A stretch of 45,931 nucleotides of DNA from an uncultured Bacteroidales bacterium (GTDB lineage Bacteria; Bacteroidota; Bacteroidia; Bacteroidales; UBA932): the NCBI GenBank assembly GCA_946187865.1, contig CAMHST010000018.1, positions 1-45,931 on the forward strand. Direction: 5' to 3'. How positions within the stretch are numbered: the first letter of the stretch is position 1; each line of letters opens with the position of its first letter. Shown piece after piece: positions 1-7,251 of this stretch. The notes under the pieces were generated by a model. It did no database searches. It saw only the letters and a list, made by a program, of their open reading frames with translations, and was not told where the DNA came from. The position numbers and the translations under genes are program-made.

Positions 1-54
1 CGCACCTGGTTAGGGACCAGGAGGTCGCTGGTTCAAGTCCAGTCATCCAGACCA
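1..54 (+). tRNA. tRNA-Pro (anticodon AGG), 5' part outside the window
   Basis: Only the part from the 3' side of the D arm onward is present. The anticodon stem CCTGG/CCAGG (5-9, 17-21) encloses loop TTAGGGA, so the anticodon is AGG at 12-14. The T arm is GCTGG/CCAGT (27-31, 39-43) and the acceptor strand CATCCAG is followed by A and an encoded CCA (52-54). G72, A73 and G37 fit proline identity. From memory, the usual Bacteroidota proline tRNA has TGG in an otherwise very similar anticodon arm, so this looks like a one-base variant. A34 is rare in bacterial tRNAs outside tRNA-Arg(ACG). Confidence 0.85.
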
Positions 55-60
55 CTGAAA

Positions 61-104
61 AATCAAGCACTTACGGAGTTCCGCGGGTGCTTGATTTGTT
101 TTAA
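61..104 (+). terminator. Rho-independent terminator after tRNA-Pro
   Basis: A perfect 10-bp stem (61-70 with 87-96, AATCAAGCAC/GTGCTTGATT) is followed by TGTTTT. It sits 7 bases after the CCA end of the tRNA. Confidence 0.75.
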
Positions 105-116
105 AAGGGGAAAAAG

Positions 117-398
117 GTGTACTATTATTCCGTATGCGGCCAGATGAAAGTTTTCCTGGACAGGATGAATCCGCTGTATGGGAAGATGAAAGACAAAGAC
201 TTCTACTACATGGTCACTGCCCAGGACGATGACAAAAAGCAGCTGGAAAGGGCATTCGATGTGTTTGACGGATTTGCCGACTGCTTTGAGGACATCCGCC
301 GCTGCGGCCGCATCTATGGTGGCGGTGCCGACAAAAAGGGTGAAGTCAAAGACCTTCCAGCCTTTTCGGAGGCATATGAACTTGGCAAAAAGATTTGA
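117..398 (+). pseudogene. Flavodoxin-like / NADPH-dependent FMN reductase family fragment, 5'-truncated
   Basis: The 93 codons match the C-terminal half of a flavodoxin-fold (FMN_red/Flavodoxin_2) protein. The frame opens with YYYSVCGQMKVFLDR, which in intact relatives is the mid-protein segment of the form PxYxYSxSGxMKxFxDR. The N-terminal half with the FMN-phosphate loop (GSPRxxGNT type) is absent: the preceding 60 bases are the tRNA terminator. The only possible start is a GTG at 117. Family members are usually about 180 residues, so this is a remnant or, less likely, a short product of unknown use. The break point right behind a tRNA terminator suggests loss by recombination at the tRNA. 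The next gene starts at its stop codon (TGATG). Confidence 0.65.
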
Positions 399-799
399 TG
401 TATTTTAAGCACACTAACAGGCCGGGCTTCTGGCTCGGCTTTATCGATTTCTTTACAGCAGGGCTTTTCTTCCTGCTGTATATGCCGCTGGGTGGGTTAC
501 AGAATGAACTGGACTACATCCTGGGACGACGGACACAGCGGTATTGGGTGGCATATCTGCTGGGCATTCCAACTGCATTCATTTATCCGCTCGTCTGGAT
601 GGCTCGGATTGCTGAGGAGTTGAAGGCGAAGGCAATTGAAATGGGCATTGAAGGTCCTTACACCTCCTGGTGGCATATGTTCGGCTGGAACACCTTCGGC
701 CTTCTTTTGATGGGACCGGCTGTTGCCACGTGGAGATTCTTTGATACGCTCAATAAGATTGAGGCCAGAATGAACGAGGATAGCCGGACAGGGTTGTAA
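398..799 (+). CDS. Small membrane protein, DUF4234-like
   Basis: A 133-residue protein with three probable membrane segments (about residues 13-31, 50-68 and 94-110) and a charged C-terminus. The segment WNTFGLLLMGPAVATWRFFD followed by LNKIEARMNE resembles the repeated GxxPLxATYxLxxxLNKxxE pattern of DUF4234 proteins, but the match is by eye and weak. The ATG at 398 overlaps the TGA of the upstream fragment by one base, so the two were probably translated together; a TTG at 395 is an alternative. Function is unknown. Confidence 0.6.
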   Translation: MYFKHTNRPGFWLGFIDFFTAGLFFLLYMPLGGLQNELDYILGRRTQRYWVAYLLGIPTAFIYPLVWMARIAEELKAKAIEMGIEGPYTSWWHMFGWNTFGLLLMGPAVATWRFFDTLNKIEARMNEDSRTGL

Positions 800-810
800 C
801 CTGTGCTGAG

Positions 811-842
811 CTTGAAGATGTAGGCAAAAATGGTTAAATTTG
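811..842 (+). promoter_or_regulatory. Bacteroidota-type promoter for the HdeD-like gene
   Basis: CTTG at 811-814 (-33), a 20-bp spacer, and TAAATTTG at 835-842 (-7, full match to TAnnTTTG). The likely start codon follows at 889. Confidence 0.6.
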
Positions 843-888
843 CATATTGAAACCGCAAGGTAACAAACGACTAAAACCTATATTAAGC

Positions 889-1461
889 ATGAAAACAAGT
901 ACTAAAATCTGGCTCTGCATCGCAGGCATTCTCCTTATCATTCTCGGTGTCGTGTGTATCGCCAAACCGGACATTACCCTCGTTTCTGCCGCCTGGCTGC
1001 TTGGGTGCTTCACGCTCATTGCCGGTATCTCCAAACTGGTATTCACCTTCAAGACGCAAGCGTTCTTGCCGAACAGCGGAACCCGCGCCCTGAGTGCCCT
1101 GCTGGACATTTTCTTCGGTTGTTTCTTCCTGTTCAACATCCTTGGGACAGCAGTGTCCCTTCCCGTGGTATTCGCCATCTGGGTAATGATTGAAGGTGTG
1201 GTAATTGCAGTCCAGAGCTTTGACTACAAGCGGGTTGGCTTCCCTATGTGGTGGGTGCTTCTGCTTCTGGGAGCCGGCGCCGCCGTTCTTGGCTACTTCG
1301 GCCTTAAGAACCTGGATGTCACCGCAGGTGTGCTCTCTGCCCTTATCGGCATAGCCATCATTGCCAACGGACTGGCCTATATCCTTGCCGTGGTTGGCGT
1401 GAACTGCTTTGAAAAGCGGGTTGACCGGCTGGGACGCATCATCGACATAGACGAGCAGTAG
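889..1461 (+). CDS. HdeD family membrane protein (DUF308)
   Basis: A 190-residue protein with six predicted membrane helices arranged as three hairpins, the layout of HdeD/DUF308. Typical family segments are the opening helix ILLIILGVVCIAKP and later WVMIEGVVIAVQSF and GLKNLDVTAGVLSALIGIAII. In E. coli HdeD is linked to acid resistance; in Bacteroidota the role is unknown. I chose ATG 889 (MKTSTKIW), just before the first hydrophobic stretch; an upstream TTG at 847 would add 14 unlikely residues and would lie at the transcription start. The gene is followed after 13 bases by an unknown membrane protein, with which it probably forms an operon. Confidence 0.8.
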   Translation: MKTSTKIWLCIAGILLIILGVVCIAKPDITLVSAAWLLGCFTLIAGISKLVFTFKTQAFLPNSGTRALSALLDIFFGCFFLFNILGTAVSLPVVFAIWVMIEGVVIAVQSFDYKRVGFPMWWVLLLLGAGAAVLGYFGLKNLDVTAGVLSALIGIAIIANGLAYILAVVGVNCFEKRVDRLGRIIDIDEQ

Positions 1462-1474
1462 GAGGACTGGTGTT

Positions 1475-2242
1475 ATGAACATTTTTGAAAGACTCGTATC
1501 CGGCTATCCCAAAGGGGATGTGTCGCCGCAGGATTTCATTGACCATCTGACTGTCGGAGCCGACGGATGGGTGGGCGCATGGATTGCCATCGGCCTCGCC
1601 GTCATCTTCGGCCTATTGGTGTATATCATTCCAATCATCCTTACCGAGAAGGACAAGGTGGGCCCGTACCCGCTGTGGCTCCATACATTCTACTTTGCGG
1701 CCGATTTCATGGGAATCTGGGTATTCCTGGATGCTTGGCTCAAGTATGACCATTTCCTTCTGTTCCTCCTGCTGGCTATCGGCGAAGCTATTTGGGTGGG
1801 GATGGAGACCTACAGCCTCCAGCGCGCCATGACCTACGAGAAGGACATCAACTTCAAGCCGGGAACCCCGAAGAAGGAAATGCTTCGGGACATCATTATC
1901 CAAGTTGTTTGCTTCTACGTGGGGCTGAACTTGCTCCGCTTTGAACTCCACGACAGCACGATGTGGAAGTTCTGGATCTTCACTCAGGTGCTTATAACCA
2001 TCATCCCTGGCCTTGTGATGGAAAAGAGAGACACACGCAAGGGTTACAACCTTTGGTTGCATATCGTCTTGATTTGCGTCGCGTTAGTGTCCTTTAATCC
2101 CTGGTGCAACATGTGGGTATGCATTGCGCCGGACTTCTTCTCGCTGCAGGAGAATCCCTGGTACTATATAATGGGCGTCATTTGCCTGTATTTCGCAGTG
2201 CGTGGGCTGGTTCTCTATACCAAACTGCCGGAAAAGAAATAA
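1475..2242 (+). CDS. Unknown multi-pass membrane protein
   Basis: A 255-residue protein that I do not recognise. It has about seven hydrophobic segments (near residues 33-56, 68-87, 92-108, 137-153, 166-182, 193-209 and 228-246) and many aromatic residues. A soluble amino-terminus of about 30 residues (FERLVSGYPKGDVSPQDFID) precedes the first helix, and charged loops such as EKDINFKPGTPKKEM and MEKRDTRKGYN separate the others. The gene lies 13 bases after the HdeD-like gene and is closed by a strong terminator, so the two look like a two-gene membrane operon. No enzymatic motif is visible. Confidence 0.75.
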   Translation: MNIFERLVSGYPKGDVSPQDFIDHLTVGADGWVGAWIAIGLAVIFGLLVYIIPIILTEKDKVGPYPLWLHTFYFAADFMGIWVFLDAWLKYDHFLLFLLLAIGEAIWVGMETYSLQRAMTYEKDINFKPGTPKKEMLRDIIIQVVCFYVGLNLLRFELHDSTMWKFWIFTQVLITIIPGLVMEKRDTRKGYNLWLHIVLICVALVSFNPWCNMWVCIAPDFFSLQENPWYYIMGVICLYFAVRGLVLYTKLPEKK

Positions 2243-2262
2243 CTGTGTTGAACAGATTTTGG

Positions 2263-2300
2263 CCGGGTCCTCATTCATCTGGGGACCCGGTTTCGTTTTT
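2263..2300 (+). terminator. Rho-independent terminator after the membrane operon
   Basis: Stem CCGGGTCC (2263-2270) with GGACCCGG (2283-2290), followed by TTTCGTTTTT. Confidence 0.85.
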
Positions 2301-2347
2301 CATGAGGATAGCCTGGCAGGCGGCTTTTGCCGACAGGATCGGCCTTA

Positions 2348-2379
2348 TTTGCCGGAGTCCGGGAAAATGTCTACATTCG
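2348..2379 (+). promoter_or_regulatory. Promoter of the Nim-like gene, abutting its start codon
   Basis: TTTG at 2348-2351, a 20-bp spacer and TACATTCG at 2372-2379 (one mismatch to TAnnTTTG). The ATG is at 2384, four bases after the -7 element, so the transcript would begin at or next to the start codon. Confidence 0.5.
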
Positions 2380-2383
2380 CATT

Positions 2384-2857
2384 ATGGAATACAGACCTTT
2401 AAGAAGATTCAAGCAGGCGGCTTCCGAGGAGGAATGTCTGGCCATACTGGAGAGCGCTCCGCGCGGGATTCTTTCCGTGCATGGAGAGAACGGATATCCC
2501 TATGGCATCCCCATGAATTACTTCCTTGCCGACGGAAAACTCTATTTCCACTGCGCCATGGAAGGACATAAGCTCGACGCCGTCAGGACCAACGACAAAG
2601 TGTGTTTCACGGTGCTGTCAGAGCCGGTTAGGAACCCCGGAGAGTGGTGGAATTGCTTCACCAGCGTGGTCTGTTTCGGCCGCATTGCCGAGGTGAAAGA
2701 CGAGCAGCGTAAGAATGCCCTGCTGCGCACGCTTGGAGCCAAGTTATTCCCCTCCGGTTACGACATCGAGGCCGATATGGCCAAGAACGCGCACCGGGCG
2801 CTCATCCTGGAACTCACCATCGACCATATGAGCGGGAAGAAGGTAAGGGAGAAATAG
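2384..2857 (+). CDS. Pyridoxamine-5'-phosphate-oxidase-fold protein, Nim-like
   Basis: A 157-residue split-barrel flavoprotein of the Nim/Pyridox_ox_2 type. Family segments seen are ESAPRGILSVHGENGYPYGIPMNYF near the N-terminus, LYFHCAMEGHKLDAVRTNDKVCFTV in the middle and TSVVCFGRIAEV. The HCAxEGHK motif carries the histidine conserved in Nim proteins, which in Bacteroides can reduce 5-nitroimidazole drugs; most chromosomal homologues have no proven role, so resistance should not be assumed. I chose ATG 2384 because homology begins there and a promoter ends just before it. The gene is flanked by a terminator on its left and is probably transcribed alone. Confidence 0.85.
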   Translation: MEYRPLRRFKQAASEEECLAILESAPRGILSVHGENGYPYGIPMNYFLADGKLYFHCAMEGHKLDAVRTNDKVCFTVLSEPVRNPGEWWNCFTSVVCFGRIAEVKDEQRKNALLRTLGAKLFPSGYDIEADMAKNAHRALILELTIDHMSGKKVREK

Positions 2858-2944
2858 CGTTTCTGCCCACACTTGGCGATGGAGGGTCAGTTTTTTCAGA
2901 AATGATATTGATTTGATTCTCCTGGCAACTTCGTCTGTCATAGC

Positions 2945-3265
2945 CTATGCCAGCTTGACGGCTGTTCCTGAGGCTGTTACCATGAGCATGCCGCCCCCTT
3001 CACCAAGGACTTCGTAGTCGATGTCAATGCCCACGACGGCATCGGCACCCAGGGAACGGGCGCGTGAGGACATTTCCTCCATGGCCTGATTGCGAGCTTT
3101 GATGAGTTCTTCTTCGTAGGAGCCGCTGCGCCCGCCGACTATATTGCGGATGCTGGCAGCGAAGTCCCTCAGGAAGTTTACCCCGGAGATCACTTCGCCG
3201 AAAACGACGCCTTTGTATTCTGCTATGGTGCGTCCTTCGACGCTGGGTGTTGTAGTAAGTATCAT
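2945..3265 (-). CDS. YbjQ / UPF0145 family protein
   Basis: A 106-residue protein that matches the heavy-metal-binding-domain-like UPF0145 (YbjQ) family along its full length. It opens with [21 protein letters not shown] and has the core [22 protein letters not shown], the helix [35 protein letters not shown], and ends in a short beta pattern. Family members form ring-like oligomers in known structures; their function is unclear. The start at 3265 removes 74 unrelated upstream codons and gives the usual family length. A -7 element (TACCTTTG on the minus strand, 3286-3293) lies 20 bases upstream. Confidence 0.9.
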   Translation of the reverse strand: MILTTTPSVEGRTIAEYKGVVFGEVISGVNFLRDFAASIRNIVGGRSGSYEEELIKARNQAMEEMSSRARSLGADAVVGIDIDYEVLGEGGGMLMVTASGTAVKLA

Positions 3266-3285
3266 AATCTGGATGTTTAACGATT

Positions 3286-3293
3286 CAAAGGTA
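3286..3293 (-). promoter_or_regulatory. -7 element upstream of the YbjQ gene
   Basis: TACCTTTG on the minus strand matches TAnnTTTG. No good TTTG is found at the expected distance, so only the -7 part is supported. Confidence 0.5.
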
Positions 3294-3439
3294 CACATTT
3301 TCAGTGAAATGTCAGCCTGGCAGGAGTGGCTCCTCAGGATCCTCGAGAGCGCCATGCAACGCAACAAAAGCACCGTGAGCCGTGTTCTAGAGAAAGCCGT
3401 GTTCCGGCAGAAGTCATTGCCAGTCCGGGCACGAAAACC

Positions 3440-3471
3440 GTTGTCCTTGTCCGTGAAAATGGTTATATTTG
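3440..3471 (+). promoter_or_regulatory. Promoter of the flavin reductase gene
   Basis: GTTG at 3440-3443, a 20-bp spacer and TATATTTG at 3464-3471. The ATG is at 3494. Confidence 0.6.
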
Positions 3472-3493
3472 TTTGTTCAAAAACCATTCTGTC

Positions 3494-4063
3494 ATGAAAT
3501 CACTTGGAGCAAAACCTTACCTTTTCCCGATGCCTACCTACATGATCGGGACCTATAATGAAGACAACAGCGTTGATGTGATGATGATGGCCTGGGGCGG
3601 CATTGTGGACATGAACATGGTCGCCTTGAATCTGGAGGCCAGCCACAAGACAGTGAAGAACCTGCGCGCCCGCAACGCCTTCACCCTTTCCATCCCCGGG
3701 ACGGACACCCTCAAAGAGTCTGATTACCTGGGCATTGCCAGTGGCAATAAAGTGCCCGACAAATTCGCGGTGTCCGGCCTGCATGCCGTAAAGAGCGAGA
3801 ACGTGGACGCTCCCGTCGTTGTCGAATACCCCGTGACGCTGGAGTGCAAGGTGGTGGAATTCCAGGACCAGCCCTATGGCCTGCGTGTGCTGGGAGAGAT
3901 TGTGAATGTACTGGCCGACGAAAAAGTGCTGGACGACAAAGGCAAGATCGACGCCGGAAAGCTGCATGCCTTTGCCTTTGACCAGATGCGCAATGACTAT
4001 TATGCCATCGGCGAAAAGATCGGAACCGCCTGGCACGAGGGCATGCCGCTGCTGAAAAAGTAA
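3494..4063 (+). CDS. Flavin reductase domain protein (FMN-binding split barrel)
   Basis: A 189-residue protein of the flavin-reductase-like family found in many anaerobes. Segments seen are the opening [19 protein letters not shown], then [29 protein letters not shown], where the FMN-binding loop is expected, and FTLSIPGTD. Members bind FMN and reduce flavins or act as flavoredoxin-like carriers; the partner here is unknown. The start at 3494 is supported by a promoter 22 bases upstream and by where homology begins. It stands alone between the divergent YbjQ gene and a Gre factor gene in the same direction. Confidence 0.85.
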   Translation: MKSLGAKPYLFPMPTYMIGTYNEDNSVDVMMMAWGGIVDMNMVALNLEASHKTVKNLRARNAFTLSIPGTDTLKESDYLGIASGNKVPDKFAVSGLHAVKSENVDAPVVVEYPVTLECKVVEFQDQPYGLRVLGEIVNVLADEKVLDDKGKIDAGKLHAFAFDQMRNDYYAIGEKIGTAWHEGMPLLKK

Positions 4064-4118
4064 TCCAGGGCTGCCTGCCGTGGCTTCGCGATACCGACGA
4101 CAGCTCGCGTTTAACCGA

Positions 4119-4126
4119 TAGATTTG
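4119..4126 (+). promoter_or_regulatory. -7 element directly before the Gre factor start codon
   Basis: TAGATTTG (full match to TAnnTTTG) ends four bases before the ATG at 4131, which would give a leaderless or nearly leaderless mRNA. No clear TTTG is seen 19-20 bases upstream. Confidence 0.45.
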
Positions 4127-4130
4127 CGCC

Positions 4131-4604
4131 ATGGAATACCTGTCAAAGAAACGATACGACGAAATCGCAGCCGAGTTGAACCACCTGATCAGCGTGGTTT
4201 ACCCCAAGGTGCAGGAAGAGCTCGCGGAGGCCAGCGCCCAAGGGGACCGGAGTGACAACGCGGGATACCGTGAGGCCAGGCGGATCCAGGGGAAGACCAT
4301 CAGCCGTATCCGTTTCCTGCAGAAGGTCCTGGAGCATTCGCGCGTGATAGACCCCGGCGTCCTGCCCAAAGACCAGGTCGGCCTTCTGAGCCGGGTAGAG
4401 TTCACGAATCTTTCCACGAATACCCGCATGAGCTTCGAGATTGTCAGTCCGCACGAGATGGACCTTGAGGCGGGTAAGATTTCGCTGAAATCGCCCATCG
4501 GGGCCGCTCTGATGGGTAAAAAGGTCGGCGAGACTGTCGAAGTCCGAGTCCCCTCCGGAACCTTGCTCCTGATAATAGAAAGCATCACGCCCGGCGGAGC
4601 GTGA
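4131..4604 (+). CDS. Transcription elongation factor, GreA/GreB family
   Basis: A 157-residue protein with the two expected parts: an N-terminal coiled coil (about 1-75) and a C-terminal FKBP-like domain (about 80-155). The coiled-coil tip reads GDRSDNAGYREA at 38-49, the counterpart of GD(L/R)SENAEY. Acidic residues are kept at both catalytic positions (D39 and D42; E to D at the second), so stimulation of RNA cleavage in backtracked polymerase is plausible. The C-terminal domain shows SPIGAALMGKKVGETVEVRVPSG, typical of the family. It could be greA or a second Gre-like paralogue. Its stop codon lies inside a hairpin shared with the convergent ABC gene. Confidence 0.9.
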   Translation: MEYLSKKRYDEIAAELNHLISVVYPKVQEELAEASAQGDRSDNAGYREARRIQGKTISRIRFLQKVLEHSRVIDPGVLPKDQVGLLSRVEFTNLSTNTRMSFEIVSPHEMDLEAGKISLKSPIGAALMGKKVGETVEVRVPSGTLLLIIESITPGGA

Positions 4605-4608
4605 TGCT
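4581..4608. terminator. Hairpin between convergent genes
   Basis: A perfect 10-bp stem AGCATCACGC (4581-4590) with GCGTGATGCT (4599-4608) overlaps the Gre stop codon. A strong T run is missing on either strand, so termination is only likely. Confidence 0.5.
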
Positions 4609-4629
4609 TGAACCTGTTCAAACTCCCGC

Positions 4630-5703
4630 TTACAGGAGCACTTTGATGCGGAATCCCCGGACGGTGGGCTCTTCCACGATGCCCTTTGCCTTTGCCCGGA
4701 TGGAGGCAAGGGCGTTTCCGTCGGGGAGGGGAGACTCCTTGATGCCCTCGGCCATGAAATCCAGGGCGGTTTCTCCGGAGAGTTCCGCATGGGTGAGCCG
4801 GAGGGTGAGGGGCCTCAGGTCCGGAAGGAGCCCGAAGAGCATCTCTTTCACGATTTCATAGGCGACGTCGGCCTTTTCCGCAAGGTTGTACTTGATACAG
4901 AACCGGTTGATCCCGGTACGGATCTGCAGGAAGTCAAAGGCGTTGGAGTCTATCTCATAGACCAGCTTCTGGATCCGGTTCACGAAGGCTTTGGTGGCGC
5001 TGCGGACCGGGTGGGAGAAAATCTGTTCCGGGGTGCCGTCTTCGTAGATGACGCCCTCGTTCATGAAGAAGATGCGGGTGCTCACGTCACGGGCGAACCG
5101 CATTTCGTGGGTTACGATGAGCATGGTCATGCCCTCCTTGGCCAGCTGGCGTATTACGCTCAGGACTTCTCCCACCATGGTGGGGTCCAGGGCCGATGTG
5201 GGCTCGTCAAAGAGAATGACCTCGGGGTGCATGGCCAGGGAGCGGGCGATGGCCACCCGCTGCTTCTGGCCGCCGGACAGGGAAGAGGGGTAAACGTCGG
5301 CCTTCTGGGCCATTCCCACCTTTTTCAGGAGCTCCATGGCTTCTTCCACGGCCTCTTCGCGCGAGCGTTTCAGAAGCTTCATGGGGGCGTAGATGATGTT
5401 CTCCAGCACCGTCTTGTGTTCAAACAGGTTGAAACTCTGGAACACCATGCCCATTTTCATGCGGAGCTTGTCCAGCGGATACGCTCCGGCTGTGACATCC
5501 TTGCCGTCTACGATAATCTGCCCGGAGGTGGGCGGCTCCAGCATGTTGATGGCCCTGAGAAGGGTGCTCTTTCCCGTTCCGGACGGGCCGATGATGCTGA
5601 TGACCTCTCCTTTTTCGATAGTGCAGTTCACATCCTTCAGGGGGGAGATGACCGTGCCGTCGGGATTGGTGAAGGTTTTGCTTAAATGGCTGATTTGTAT
5701 CAT
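4630..5703 (-). CDS. Amino-acid ABC transporter ATPase with extra C-terminal ATPase-like domain
   Basis: A 357-residue protein. Residues 1-245 are a complete ATPase of the polar-amino-acid uptake type (GlnQ/HisP): Walker [10 protein letters not shown] (39-47), Q-loop Q89, signature LSGGQKQR (142-149), Walker [14 protein letters not shown] (162-174) and switch H199. Normal members stop near residue 245. Here about 110 more residues follow (248-357), with a pattern resembling a degenerate histidine-kinase-type ATPase fold: a helix with NRF and [10 protein letters not shown], then strand [22 protein letters not shown] and a final strand FRIKVLL. Its start is one base from the stop of the fused binding protein/permease gene, so the two form an importer; the substrate is unknown. 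Confidence 0.9.
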   Translation of the reverse strand: MIQISHLSKTFTNPDGTVISPLKDVNCTIEKGEVISIIGPSGTGKSTLLRAINMLEPPTSGQIIVDGKDVTAGAYPLDKLRMKMGMVFQSFNLFEHKTVLENIIYAPMKLLKRSREEAVEEAMELLKKVGMAQKADVYPSSLSGGQKQRVAIARSLAMHPEVILFDEPTSALDPTMVGEVLSVIRQLAKEGMTMLIVTHEMRFARDVSTRIFFMNEGVIYEDGTPEQIFSHPVRSATKAFVNRIQKLVYEIDSNAFDFLQIRTGINRFCIKYNLAEKADVAYEIVKEMLFGLLPDLRPLTLRLTHAELSGETALDFMAEGIKESPLPDGNALASIRAKAKGIVEEPTVRGFRIKVLL

Positions 5704-5704
5704 A

Positions 5705-7156
5705 TTACTTCTTGGGAAGGAAGAGGTTTAACAAAAGGCGGATGATCCAGGCCAGGACAAAGTAGGCGATGGTGACGATCAGCAGCGGGACGAAGGCGTC
5801 GAAGGTGCGGCTGCGGATGAGGTCGCTGGCCCTTGTGAGGTCCATGATGGCGATATAGCCCACGATGGAGGTGCTTTTGAGCAGTGCCACGCACTCCCCG
5901 GTAAAGAGCGGCAATCCTTTTTTCAGGGCCTGGGGGAACACGATGCCGGTGAAGGTTTTCAGCGGGGTGAATCCCAGGCTCAGTCCGGCTTCTCTCTGGC
6001 CCGCGGGCACGGAGGAGATGGCGCTGTCGAAGATGCTTCCCGCCGACCAGGCAAAGCAAAGGGCGAAAGTGACGATGGCGACCAGCGTTCCGCTCAGGCC
6101 GGAATGGGCGAAGACCACATAGAACATGATCAGCAGCAGAACCAGCGTGGGGATGCCCTGGATGAAGGCCCCGTATAGGCCGGCGGCTTTCCTGATCCAT
6201 TTGCGGCGGCTGCGCAGCATGGCGCACAGGCCCGTGCCCAGCACCGTTCCCAGCAGGATGGCCAGAAGGGTGATCCGGAGGGTCTCCAAAAGGCCGTCCA
6301 CGATGAGTTTCCATCGGCCTTCGGTGATCAGGTTCATCTCCAGGCGTTCTTTCAGGCCCATGCCCTGCGGTTTTCCGCTGTCAATGACAAAGTACCCGGG
6401 ACGGCACTGATAATACGGCTGGGTGAAATCTACGGATTTTTGGCGCTCCTCGGTTATATAAAGGCAGGCGTTTACCACGTCGCACTGCCCGGTGTTCAGG
6501 GCGATGATGGCCGACCCCAGATCCTGGTGGCTCATCTGGAAATCCCGGCCGCTCCAGATGGCGAAGCGCCTGAGCAGGTCTGCATCCATGCCCATCCACT
6601 GCCCGCCCTCGCCCAGGAAGCAGACCGGCTCCATGTTGATGGCCGTGATGCATCTGAAGGGCTCCGGTTGGGCGCGTCGGGCCGGCTCGGGGAGGGGAGG
6701 CATCGGCGTCCCGTTCAGCCAGTGGCCGATGACGGCCTCCAGCGAGCCGTCGGCCTTGGAAGCCGCTATGAAGCGGTCCATCTCTTCCAGCAGCGCCCGG
6801 TTCCCTTTTTGGACGGCGAAGGCTACGTCGAAGGTCTCTTCACCCCGGAAGGCCAGTTTGATGCCCAGTCTCTCGCGGGCGCTCTGGGAAAAGGCGACCT
6901 CGTCGGTGACGAAGACATCGGCGATGCCCTGCCGTATGGCCTGGATGCCGTCGGCCTCCGAGTTCACGAGGAATAGGTCGATGTCTTCCCGTCCGGCGTA
7001 TTTGCTGTCGAAATAGTTGCCGGCTGATGTGCTGAGGGTATGGCCGGAGAGGTCTTCCTCGGAGCTGATCTCAAGGGCTTTCCCATCCCCGCCGGCGCAG
7101 GCCGCCAGGAGCGGCAGGGCCAGGAAGAGGGCAAAGAGGTTGTGTTTCAAAAGCAT
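5705..7156 (-). CDS. Fused amino-acid-binding lipoprotein and ABC permease, binding domain rearranged
   Basis: A 483-residue protein. Residues 1-20 are a lipoprotein signal ending in LAAC (C20). Residues 30-150 match the second half of a family-3 solute-binding protein ([48 protein letters not shown]). Residues 165-262 match the first half ([46 protein letters not shown]). The order is thus reversed from the normal one. Residues 280-483 are a HisM/GlnP-type permease with five membrane helices and the EAA loop ([21 protein letters not shown]). The ATPase gene follows after one base. A -7 element (TATCTTTG) lies at 7180-7187. Fused binding-permease proteins are known; this order is not familiar to me. 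Confidence 0.88.
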   Translation of the reverse strand: MLLKHNLFALFLALPLLAACAGGDGKALEISSEEDLSGHTLSTSAGNYFDSKYAGREDIDLFLVNSEADGIQAIRQGIADVFVTDEVAFSQSARERLGIKLAFRGEETFDVAFAVQKGNRALLEEMDRFIAASKADGSLEAVIGHWLNGTPMPPLPEPARRAQPEPFRCITAINMEPVCFLGEGGQWMGMDADLLRRFAIWSGRDFQMSHQDLGSAIIALNTGQCDVVNACLYITEERQKSVDFTQPYYQCRPGYFVIDSGKPQGMGLKERLEMNLITEGRWKLIVDGLLETLRITLLAILLGTVLGTGLCAMLRSRRKWIRKAAGLYGAFIQGIPTLVLLLIMFYVVFAHSGLSGTLVAIVTFALCFAWSAGSIFDSAISSVPAGQREAGLSLGFTPLKTFTGIVFPQALKKGLPLFTGECVALLKSTSIVGYIAIMDLTRASDLIRSRTFDAFVPLLIVTIAYFVLAWIIRLLLNLFLPKK

Positions 7157-7179
7157 CTGGATGAATGGTTACGATGCTG

Positions 7180-7187
7180 CAAAGATA
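7180..7187 (-). promoter_or_regulatory. -7 element of the amino-acid importer operon
   Basis: TATCTTTG on the minus strand, 23 bases upstream of the start at 7156. No convincing -33 element is seen. Confidence 0.5.
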
Positions 7188-7198
7188 CATATTTTAGA

Positions 7199-7228
7199 CA
7201 AAAATTGCCCGGGCTGCAGACCCGGGCA
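7199..7228 (-). terminator. Terminator after the TonB-plug gene
   Basis: On the minus strand the 8-bp stem TGCCCGGG (from 7228) and CCCGGGCA (to 7206) is followed by ATTTTTG. It ends the plug gene just before the importer promoter. Confidence 0.75.
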
Positions 7229-7251
7229 TGGAATCTTTTTTGCAAAAGACG

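Noticed and set aside
2384..2857. A proven nitroimidazole resistance gene
   Set aside because: Family membership is clear, but chromosomal Nim-like proteins often do not give resistance and nothing in the sequence shows high expression or an insertion-sequence promoter.
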